DNA of 64,000 nt. Origin: Galerina marginata. Its lineage: Eukaryota; Basidiomycota; Agaricomycetes; Agaricales; Galerinaceae. The stretch is taken from positions 992,001 to 1,056,000 of the forward strand of contig JAECYW010000011.1 in NCBI GenBank assembly GCA_023014335.1, in the 5' to 3' direction. The notes under the pieces are model-generated. The model searched no databases, was not told the origin of the DNA, and saw nothing but the letters and a program-made list of their open reading frames with translations. How positions within the stretch are numbered: position 1 is the first letter of the stretch; every line of letters begins with the position of its first letter. A program made the position numbers and the translations under genes. This document shows positions 12,505-21,012 of the stretch, piece by piece.

Positions 12505-12518
12505 GGTTATGGGCCCCG
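12505..12518 (+). promoter_or_regulatory. Primer-binding site, half-tRNA (initiator Met) type
   Basis: GGTTATGGGCCCCG follows the 5' LTR directly. Its complement contains CCCATAACC, which is the anticodon-stem/loop region of initiator tRNA-Met with its CAU anticodon, not the 3' end of a tRNA. Drosophila copia is known to prime from a 5' half of that tRNA; I infer the same mode here. Confidence 0.75.
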
Positions 12519-12892
12519 ATCGTCGTCGCTGTGCGCCTTAGGGCTGCACGCTACTGACATCGGTCTCGACCGACTATACCTGGGGATGACTGTGCATTTC
12601 ACTAGTTACCCTATGAATTGCACGTCAACCATGGCTGTACGCTATGATGATCTTGGTTTACCCTGGACATCAATGCTGTACGCTGCCAAGGATGTTCTAC
12701 CGTTAATTCGGTTTAGAACTCCATCAGACGCTGCCGCTGTCTGAATGCTGACTCCCAAGGAGTCGGGTTTATGTCATGCACGTGTTTAGAAGCTGTGCGC
12801 TTCTATTGTTTCTGCACGCTCTATTTTTACACTGTTGCTGACACAACCCAGTTTATCTAACAGATAACTCTCTAAATCCATTTACTGTCAAA

Positions 12893-15800
12893 ATGTCTTC
12901 CACCCGCTCCAACATTAACCTCGGTTCCCTTCCCATCTTCAACGGCTCTGGTTACCGTGCCTGGTCCGAGAAGATGACCAAGGCTCTTCTTGTTGCCAAG
13001 TGCTGGGGAGTTGTCTCCGGTACACTCGTTGCGCCAACTGGCTCCGAGGCAGGCTACCCTGCTCAGCCTCCTCAAGTCGCCCCCAACGCCAACGTGGATG
13101 CCTCCGCCCTTAATACAGCACTCTGGGCCGCTTTCAATGCCCAAATTAGTGTTATTAACAATAACAATGCAAACTGGCGCAAAAAGAAGGCCGAGTTCAA
13201 CGATGCCAACGACATGGCTCGAGGATTAATTTCCTCCGCTGTCACACAGGCGATCTGGACACAGATCTCTACGAAAACTGCCAAAGCGGCTTGGGACTGG
13301 CTTGCGGAGAAATATGCCAAACAACAGTTTGTGCAAATTCTCCAGGACTTCAAAGCCCTCTCCACCTTTCGTTTAGATTTATCCAATCCCGCCGACCAAC
13401 TTGCCGAATTTGGCAAAATCGTCGATCGGATCCCTCAGGAACCAGCAACCCCCGCCGTCAAAATCATCTCTGAAACGATGATTTGTCTCCTTCTACTTGC
13501 CGCACTCCCACTTCCTGTTGACTCCAGTCAACACTCCGTCTATCAGCCCGTCATTGCGGCTGCCTACAAGGATAATTCCCTTGGCGGCCTGGATCTCGAT
13601 CAACTCACTGAGTCAATTCGGGATGTATGGGCTTCACAATACGGAGCACTACAGCCTGGGCAGCAGCCCAAACCCGGTCAGTCGTTCAAACGACAGGACA
13701 AAGGCAAAGGCCGGGCTGATGCCAAGCCCAAAGTGGAGACACAGCGGAATACCGCTATCAAAGGGAAAGGTCCTGACCCTTCTCACAAGGAGCAACAGAA
13801 CACCGGCAAGCCCGGTAGTTCGGGCTCCTCCAAGAAGCCGCATCGGCGAGGTGCCAAGAAGTCGAAGGCGCACAGCCACGAGGCTGTTGCCACCTCCGAC
13901 TTCATCCTCGCCAATTCGTCCGTCAAGTACGCAGATGAACCATCACTCCCAGCTCCTACTGCGCATACCATCGCCCACATTGGACGCACGGGCTCCACTT
14001 CCCGTCGTCAATTAAGTGGACAGGCGTGGCAAGCGCCAGGAACTCACCCCTACCCTCACGTCCATCGCTCACGCGATCTTATGGCACGTCTCGGGCTTAC
14101 GCCCACTATCGAAACCTCGAAACACTTCGAGGACATTGCCGGACAGACGCAGAGTAGGGAATACCGGGAAACCGGTAGAGAGGATTTCAACATGGACACA
14201 GGTGACGACTATGCGACCCACGCACCCACCTTCTCCCTGTATGAACCCGAGCCGGTTAGCGATCCAGAGGATGAGGACGACGACAATTCGGACCTATTTG
14301 GTCCAATTGAGAATCGTTCCACCATGGTTCCAGGAGGAACCTTCTCTGCTCGCATAGCAGAAGGATCTTCGATCCGACCTCCCGCCTCCAGGGCTAATAC
14401 CCCTGAACGTGTACCAGACGAGGATGACACGGTGTCGCTCGGTGTGAGCGAATCGGATATGTTGGGGACACATTGTCTCTCAACTCCGCCGCCCACCGTC
14501 GAAGGGCAATCTATCACTCCCACCATGGGTCGCAGTCCCTCACCGGACCTATTCCCTGCCGGGACAGGCTTCCAACCGGCCCCTCTTGAGCTCGTAGAGC
14601 TCTCACATGCTTTTTACGGTCGTCCGAACACACCGGACCAAGTAATTAATCGCATGCTCCCGTCGGAACGCAAGCTGAAATATGGGGATTATCGCGGTCC
14701 GAGACCAGCGAAATTCCCCCGAATCTCTAATGCGACCGCAGGACCCTCAAGGGAGAGGAGGTTAGATTACCTCGGCGAAGACGCCATGGACCCTGTCTTT
14801 AGACAGTACCATGATTACGAAGACGAAGTTGCGTGGAATACGCAATGGTTCTGGCAAGTACCTTCATGTTCACATAGCGATCGATCACAAACTGATCACT
14901 CTACAGATCGGGCTTCTGAGCTTTGCTCGCCCGTCAGTAGTAGTAGATCGGTAGATACATATACACATTTGTACAGTATCTACCAAATTTATGTTGATCA
15001 TTTCGCCTATTGTTCGAACTCTAAGGGAAAGGGTAAAGACGTCGAAATCTTAGATTTCGAAGAATGGATATTGGACTCAGGAGCATCGATTCACTTCACA
15101 GGCAATCCATCCGATTTCTCGGACTTAACCATGTTTACCGAGAAAGACCAACCTAACGCCTCCACCGCAAATGGAATGGCTAAAATTACTGGTCACGGTA
15201 CTATCTTTATTGAGACATTTGTACCTCGGAACGGAAAACAAGTGATGGAAGTCACACGACTTCATCCAGTTTTTCTCATGCCTGCCATGAACTCTCGATT
15301 GCTCTCTATGGGACAATTCTTGCAGCAGAATATGCGCATAGAAGGTGACACTAAGTCCCTTCGAATCATAAACAACACAACGAACGAAGTAGCGCTAGTC
15401 GCGAAACCGAAGTTGTTCCGGAATGAGACCATCTATTGGGTCGATTCCAAGATCGTCACTGGTAGTGACTTGATCTCGCACAAGTCGATGCATACAGATG
15501 ATTATGATCTCTGGCACCGACGACTTGGGCACCCATCTGATCAGGTGCTTGAGAAATTCAAAGCTAATACCGAAAATTTTCCACCGATCAAAATTCCCAG
15601 AGAACCGTCAATCTGTGATGGCTGCGCTAAAGGGAAGATGTCATCTCGACCCTTCCCACATAATGTCAAACACGCCTCCAGACCATTCCAACGGATTCAC
15701 TCTGACCTAAAGGAGTACGCGGTGATCTCTTATCACCGCTTCAAATATTTTATATCATTTCTTGATGATAATTCTTCCCAAAGCTGGATCACGCTTCTCA

Positions 15801-18421
15801 AGAAGAAGTCTGATGCCAAAGTCGCAACATCCCAATTCCTGTCAATGGTGAAAACTCAATATCACCAAACAGTTGAAGAATGGATGACCGACAATGGCGG
15901 AGAATATGTTGATAAGGAATATGAAAAACTCCTGAAGGATAATGGGATTGCAATCCAACGGAGCGTTCCCAGCCAGCCACAAATGAATGGCAGGGTTGAA
16001 CGCTTCAATCGCACGATTGATGGAAAAGCCGAGTCGATGCGCTTTCAAGCTTGTCTTCCAGACAGCTGGTGGGAGTTTTGTGTGTTACACGCCAATTACG
16101 TCTACAACCGCACTCCCATGCGTCGGCTTGATTGGAAATCTCCAAAGGAATTTCTTACAAAGGAGAAGCCTGATATCTCACACCTTAGGGTGTTGGGAAG
16201 CGCTGCATATGTCTTTATTCACAAAGACGTCCGGGCGAATAAACTCGCACCGAAATCCGAGATGATGATTTTCCTCGGATATCGCGGACATCATTCCAAT
16301 ATGATATTCATGCGCTCTCCCAGAAACGTCATATTTACATCGGCAACTGCCCTGTTTGACGAGAAACTCTTTCCCAAGTGTGCGAAAGACAAAGTGCCAC
16401 CTGTCACTAAAATACAGAAACCTATACTGGAGGAACCTGAGATCGAAATCGAGATTGGAAGTGATCCCGAAGAGGATGATCCTTACAATCCCCCTCAGAT
16501 ACCATTCATTCCGCCAAGAGGCAATGAGGAGCCACACGACGGTGAAGGCCCTCAAAGCCCTCCTCAGAGTCCACCTGGTAGCTCACCAGGGGGAGGACCT
16601 AGACGGTCCGGTAGACCGAGGACTGATACCAAAAGGGATGGGAACGTATACCCACCCGGCACGTCAACGGATAGGGATCGCCGACGTAGATTGCCAGCAA
16701 CGGGCACAACGAGTTCCGCTCCTAATTCAGAAGTGAGAACATCTACCGATCATCCTAACTCCGAACGTGACCTGGATCTTGCTAAATTAGCAGCGGAAGG
16801 GGGAGTATCGTGGTACAATTATTTGCTTTCAAAGGCAATACCACATAACGATTTCCCTGATCCTATGAATGTCCGAGACTGGACTTCAAGGGACATCGGC
16901 AAATTACCTGCCGAGGATCAAAAGGCATGGCGCGAAGCTCAACAACAGGAACTAGAGGCCCTGAAGAGACGTAAAGTCTACGAGCTAGCCGACCTACCTC
17001 CAGGCCGCAAGGCCATCAAAAATCGCTGGGTATTCGATATTAAGTCCGATGGACGCAAAAAGGCCCGCTTAGTGGCTAAAGGCTTCTCTCAGATAGAAGG
17101 CCTAGACTTTGATGAGATCTTCTCACCGGTTGTCCGGTTTGAGTCGGTCCGAACCATTCTCGCGTTAGCAGCGCTTGAGAATTGGAAAGTTGAATCACTT
17201 GATGTGGTCACAGCATTCCTTTACGGAAAGCTTGATGAAGAGCTCTATATGGAGCAACCGGAAGGTTTTACCGTTCCCGGTCAGCCACGCAAAGTCCTTC
17301 GCTTACTCAGAGCCATCTATGGCCTGAAACAAGCCGCTCGTGCATGGTGGACAGAACTTGACCGTTCTCTCAAAGAACTCGGGTTCACACGTCTATATGC
17401 CGATGCTGGCATATTCGTCGCTAAACATAGCGATGGCACATTAGTGATCATGTTGGCTTACGTCGACGACATTATTATCACTGGTCCAAGTGCCTCCCTT
17501 GTCGCATCCAAGAAGAAACTCTTCATGGAGAAATGGGAATGTCGCGACTTGGGAGTATGCAAGGAGTTCTTGCGCATGAGAATAGAGTACAAGGATGGGA
17601 AAACTTACATTGACCAAGTTCCCTACCTTGAGAAAATTCTCAACCGTTTTGGTATGGCCGATGCCAAGATTGCCACAACTCCGCTTCCCACGGGTTACAA
17701 AACCGAACCATTTGATGGGACTACTACGCCCCAACTCCGTTCGCAATACCAATCAGTGATCGGATCCTTGCTCTATTTGATGCTCGGAACACGTCCCGAT
17801 CTGGCTTTTGCCGTAACTCAGATGGCTAAGTTTGCAGCGAACCCATCACCAGATCATCTGAACAAAGCCCTTTACATCATGCGCTACCTAGTCGGTACTC
17901 GCAAATATGCGCTTGTGTTTGATGGTCAACGTGATCAAGGCCTATATGCCTACTGTGACGCCTCGTACGGAGATGATCGATCGGATCTAGACAGGAAACG
18001 CCGCTCTACGCAGGGATACTATTTTTCCCTTGCTGGTGCTAGCATCAAGTGGCATTCCAAAACTCAGACCCTAGTATCGACATCATCCACGATGGCCGAA
18101 TACATGGCACTCTCTGACTGTGCACGTGATTGTGCATGGTACAAAATTCTATTCGAGGAATTAGGTCAGCCTATTCCCTACGTACCGCTCTACGGAGATA
18201 GTCATGGTGCAGTCTTCAATGCCCAGAACCCTGTTACTCAAAAGGGGATAAAGCATATTGAGATCCGCTACCATTACATCCGAGAACAGATCGAAAAAGG
18301 AACGATCAAGATCTTCGTTGTTCCCACTGCGGAGAACACGGCAGATATGTTCACAAAGAACCTTGGCCCGATGTTGTTTACCAAACATCGACAAGCTCTT
18401 GGCCTAGAGTTCTATCTTTAG
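12893..18421 (+). CDS. Copia Gag-Pol polyprotein
   Basis: One uninterrupted frame of 1842 residues. Approximate landmarks: Gag of the UBN2 type (residues 1-250, start LGSLPIFNGSGYRAW); a basic Lys/Arg/Gly-rich stretch (260-340) where a CCHC zinc knuckle would be expected, though none is seen; a ~380-residue acidic, Ser/Pro-rich linker; aspartic protease with DSGAS at ~728; integrase HHCC zinc finger (WHRRLGHP ... CDGCAKGK, ~875-920); integrase core with D938, D1000 and E1036 (DDE); a Pro-rich linker; reverse transcriptase (~1360-1600) with YVDD at ~1523; RNase H with DASYGDD at ~1689 and the TSSTMAEYMAL motif. No stop, frameshift or intron is needed, so it is probably functional. No separate Gag stop or frameshift signal was noticed, so the Gag:Pol ratio must be set some other way. 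Confidence 0.96.
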   Translation: MSSTRSNINLGSLPIFNGSGYRAWSEKMTKALLVAKCWGVVSGTLVAPTGSEAGYPAQPPQVAPNANVDASALNTALWAAFNAQISVINNNNANWRKKKAEFNDANDMARGLISSAVTQAIWTQISTKTAKAAWDWLAEKYAKQQFVQILQDFKALSTFRLDLSNPADQLAEFGKIVDRIPQEPATPAVKIISETMICLLLLAALPLPVDSSQHSVYQPVIAAAYKDNSLGGLDLDQLTESIRDVWASQYGALQPGQQPKPGQSFKRQDKGKGRADAKPKVETQRNTAIKGKGPDPSHKEQQNTGKPGSSGSSKKPHRRGAKKSKAHSHEAVATSDFILANSSVKYADEPSLPAPTAHTIAHIGRTGSTSRRQLSGQAWQAPGTHPYPHVHRSRDLMARLGLTPTIETSKHFEDIAGQTQSREYRETGREDFNMDTGDDYATHAPTFSLYEPEPVSDPEDEDDDNSDLFGPIENRSTMVPGGTFSARIAEGSSIRPPASRANTPERVPDEDDTVSLGVSESDMLGTHCLSTPPPTVEGQSITPTMGRSPSPDLFPAGTGFQPAPLELVELSHAFYGRPNTPDQVINRMLPSERKLKYGDYRGPRPAKFPRISNATAGPSRERRLDYLGEDAMDPVFRQYHDYEDEVAWNTQWFWQVPSCSHSDRSQTDHSTDRASELCSPVSSSRSVDTYTHLYSIYQIYVDHFAYCSNSKGKGKDVEILDFEEWILDSGASIHFTGNPSDFSDLTMFTEKDQPNASTANGMAKITGHGTIFIETFVPRNGKQVMEVTRLHPVFLMPAMNSRLLSMGQFLQQNMRIEGDTKSLRIINNTTNEVALVAKPKLFRNETIYWVDSKIVTGSDLISHKSMHTDDYDLWHRRLGHPSDQVLEKFKANTENFPPIKIPREPSICDGCAKGKMSSRPFPHNVKHASRPFQRIHSDLKEYAVISYHRFKYFISFLDDNSSQSWITLLKKKSDAKVATSQFLSMVKTQYHQTVEEWMTDNGGEYVDKEYEKLLKDNGIAIQRSVPSQPQMNGRVERFNRTIDGKAESMRFQACLPDSWWEFCVLHANYVYNRTPMRRLDWKSPKEFLTKEKPDISHLRVLGSAAYVFIHKDVRANKLAPKSEMMIFLGYRGHHSNMIFMRSPRNVIFTSATALFDEKLFPKCAKDKVPPVTKIQKPILEEPEIEIEIGSDPEEDDPYNPPQIPFIPPRGNEEPHDGEGPQSPPQSPPGSSPGGGPRRSGRPRTDTKRDGNVYPPGTSTDRDRRRRLPATGTTSSAPNSEVRTSTDHPNSERDLDLAKLAAEGGVSWYNYLLSKAIPHNDFPDPMNVRDWTSRDIGKLPAEDQKAWREAQQQELEALKRRKVYELADLPPGRKAIKNRWVFDIKSDGRKKARLVAKGFSQIEGLDFDEIFSPVVRFESVRTILALAALENWKVESLDVVTAFLYGKLDEELYMEQPEGFTVPGQPRKVLRLLRAIYGLKQAARAWWTELDRSLKELGFTRLYADAGIFVAKHSDGTLVIMLAYVDDIIITGPSASLVASKKKLFMEKWECRDLGVCKEFLRMRIEYKDGKTYIDQVPYLEKILNRFGMADAKIATTPLPTGYKTEPFDGTTTPQLRSQYQSVIGSLLYLMLGTRPDLAFAVTQMAKFAANPSPDHLNKALYIMRYLVGTRKYALVFDGQRDQGLYAYCDASYGDDRSDLDRKRRSTQGYYFSLAGASIKWHSKTQTLVSTSSTMAEYMALSDCARDCAWYKILFEELGQPIPYVPLYGDSHGAVFNAQNPVTQKGIKHIEIRYHYIREQIEKGTIKIFVVPTAENTADMFTKNLGPMLFTKHRQALGLEFYL

Positions 18422-18776
18422 AACATTGATCAAATACCTTTTTCTGTTCTTCGATCTCTCACATTGTATTCCTATGATGACAGTATCTCGCTGTTGAACA
18501 GGCACTCCGACTATTACATCGATGCCTGTTGGTAGAACATATACAATTCCGGGTTCACCGCTACGCGCTTATCAATACTTCTTTGAGCGCGAATCAAGAA
18601 GATCGACCTTCTCATGGGAAGTACACTTCAAAGAGTACACCGATTAACCGAACTGATGCGATTGAGAACGCGTTTATCGCCTAGTTCCTTTCTAAATTCC
18701 AGATTCGGGCTTGCGCACGGTACAGTAGATAGATTTTGTCATAGTACAAGTATGTGCGCTATACGCAGCACTACTT

Positions 18777-18785
18777 GAGGGGGAG
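18777..18785 (+). promoter_or_regulatory. Polypurine tract of the copia element
   Basis: GAGGGGGAG lies immediately before the 3' LTR, the position needed for plus-strand priming. Confidence 0.85.
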
Positions 18786-19037
18786 TGTTGACATGGAAAT
18801 CACGTGTCAGACCCGGGTTATGTACAAATAGGTACAAATGGTCTGTGCGCATATTGTAGGTATATAAACCCGATGTATTTCGTACTAGAAATACAAGTTC
18901 TTACTTCTAGCTACTACGTTGCACTAGCTTGCCTCTACACACTCACAACAACCCAGGTAGGTACTCGGTTAGTCGAGTTAGTATACCACTATGCAGGCAG
19001 TTCCCCTTAGGGGTGAACGCCATTTATGCGCTCAACA
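18786..19037 (+). repeat. 3' LTR of the copia element
   Basis: 252 bp, one substitution from the 5' LTR (T at 18992). It is followed directly by the ACAAC target duplication (19038-19042). Confidence 0.96.
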
Positions 19038-19062
19038 ACAACCACTGGGGCAAGTTGGGAAC

Positions 19063-19068
19063 TTTATT
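19063..19068 (-). terminator. Candidate polyadenylation signal of malate synthase
   Basis: AATAAA on the minus strand, 15 bases past the stop codon and 25 bases before the copia LTR. Cleavage would fall close to or inside the LTR, so the native 3' end may now be partly supplied by the retrotransposon. Confidence 0.5.
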
Positions 19069-19082
19069 CTTCTCAACTGACC

Positions 19083-21012
19083 TCACAACGCGGCACGCTG
19101 CAACCCTGGCTCAACCCCATCGCACACCGCCAAATACCCCATCAAATCACTCGTCAAAAACTCACTCGGCCACGACTTTCGAATCTGGCCCTTCAAATAC
19201 TCCTTGGCAACTTTCACATCCTCATCCTTCAACCCACCCACCACCCGCCCCAGCGTCGGCGCCACCTCGTCGATCAGCCCATCCACGTACCCAACCGTGA
19301 TAGGCGCGCCGGTGTCGGAAATGCGAGAAGCGTACCGCACCCACTGCCAGAGCTGCACACGCGTGATCTCAGCTGTCGCTGCGTCCTCCATGAGGTAGTT
19401 GAGCGGGATGCAACCATTCCCGCCAATCCAGGCGGCTGTGTAGGCGAGGCAGGTCTCGACGTTTTCTTTGACACCTGCAGAGGTGATATGGCCTGGGACA
19501 GTGGTGTTGAGCAGGTCGGAGGCGGCGACTTTTACTTCGGAGCGCAGGACGTAGTACTAATTGCATAAAAAAAGGGAGAGTAAATTGAGGTGAAAACGAC
19601 AAAAAAGGGGGCAGGATAAACGAACCTGGTTAGGCCCAAGCATGTTCGCATCGAACACCTCGCGGGCAATCTTGTTAATGAGAGGGTGGGCAATCCAAGT
19701 GCCGTCGTGGCCAGCGGTGACCTCGCGCAGTTTGTCAGCGCGCACCTTATTCATGGCGATTTCGTTTGCCTTAGGATCATCCTTGATGGGGATCTGAGCG
19801 GACATTCCACCCATTGCAGCGACTTTTCGCCTGAAAATGAGGTTAGTATACCCACAAAGAAGACGAGAGAAATGATAGTCACTTGTGGCAAGTCTGGATG
19901 AGGAGTCGGACGTATGCGTCCATGAACGGAACGGTCATGGTGACATCCTTACGGTCAGGAAGGACCGCGCTCCGATCCGCCCTACGCTTCTTGATAAAAC
20001 TGAAGATATAATCCCATCTAAAAATATCCGATGAAATCATCGTCCCAAACCAGCTCAACTGGAAGTACCCACCTTCCACAGTTCAAGCCAGATGAATGAT
20101 TCCTCAGCTCGAACAAAATTTCCTCCATTTGGAATGCAGCAGGGAGAGTCTCGATGAGTACTGTCGCACGTATGGTATTATGCTGCATGCCGATATATGA
20201 CTGCGAAAACACGAAGACGTCGTTCCACAGGCGCGCCTCGAGGTAGTGCTCCATTTTGGGGAGGTAAAAGTATGGCCCAGACCCGCGCTTGACGAGCTCG
20301 TGCGCATTGTGGTAGAAGTAGAGCGCGAAGTCGAAGAGGGAGCCGGAGATGGGCTGGTTGTCGACCGTGAGGCGCGGCTCATCCAGGTGCCACCCTCTGG
20401 GGCTGGTGATGTAGGTGAGGGGTAAGCAAAAATAGCTGCAGGTGGGAGAGGTGGGAGGTAAAGACGGACCGGACAATGAGCACGGCTGGGTTCTCGGAAA
20501 GCTTGTACTTCTTCCCACCAGTCTCGAAATCGATTTGACGCCTGATAGCGTCGCGGAGGTTGATTTGGCCATTGACCAAGTTGGCGAAAGTAGGCGCGCT
20601 GGAATCTGGTTACAACCAAGAACCACCAGTTAGATCTTCCTCCTTGGAAAAAAGAGAGACACACACCTTCGAAATCTGCCATGAATGTCTTGGCCCCGCT
20701 ATTCAGAGCATTGATCACCATCTTTCTATCCGTCGGGCCAGTAATCTCGACGCGTCTGTCTTCCAAGCCCGGCGCAGGTGGCGCACAGTGCCATGACGGC
20801 TCCGTGCGGATATGAGCCGTCTCAGGTGGGAAGTCGAGCGGCACACCCGAGTCAAAGCGGCGCTGTGCATCCTCTCTTGCGACGAGGAGCGACTGGCGTG
20901 TAGCTTCGAAGGTCCGATGCAGCGCCGCGAGGAACTTGAGGGATCCGTCGGTGAGAAGCTCAGCTTGCGCCTGGGGCGCAACCTTAGAGTGAATTTGAAC
21001 GCCTTGGACCAT
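19083..21012 (-). CDS. Malate synthase
   Basis: Condenses glyoxylate with acetyl-CoA to malate in the glyoxylate cycle, needed for growth on C2 compounds and lipids. Exons (minus): 21012-20667, 20605-20470, 20402-20073, 20017-19883, 19830-19626 and 19556-19083, 541 aa, normal for the family. Motifs: [20 protein letters not shown], then MADFED (split by intron 1), PRGWHLDE, the family signature [18 protein letters not shown] (split by intron 3), and [10 protein letters not shown]. The C-terminus reads LQRAAL, which is not a classical PTS1 such as SKL; peroxisomal import may use another signal, or the last exon may be altered. The copia element ends 45 bp past the stop. A (GGTGT)n-like run at 21038-21062 lies just upstream of the start. 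Confidence 0.96.

Larger units (their letters stand above)
12253..19037 (+). mobile_element. Complete Ty1/copia LTR retrotransposon, recently inserted
   Basis: The element is 6785 bp: 252-bp LTRs (TGTTGACA ... GCTCAACA), a primer-binding site, one polyprotein frame and a polypurine tract. Both flanks carry the 5-bp duplication ACAAC (12248-12252 and 19038-19042). The LTRs differ at one base only (C at 12459, T at 18992), so insertion was recent. Domain order gag, protease, integrase, reverse transcriptase, RNase H defines the copia (Pseudoviridae-type) group. All parts needed for an autonomous element appear intact. It landed in the short 3' flank of malate synthase, in convergent orientation. 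Confidence 0.97.

Noticed and set aside
12271..12744. Open frames inside and just after the 5' LTR (also 18804-19010 in the 3' LTR)
   Set aside because: They are identical by virtue of being LTR sequence and have no protein-like features.
20018..20626. 202-codon open frame overlapping the malate synthase gene
   Set aside because: It is the malate synthase exon 3 frame read through its flanking introns.
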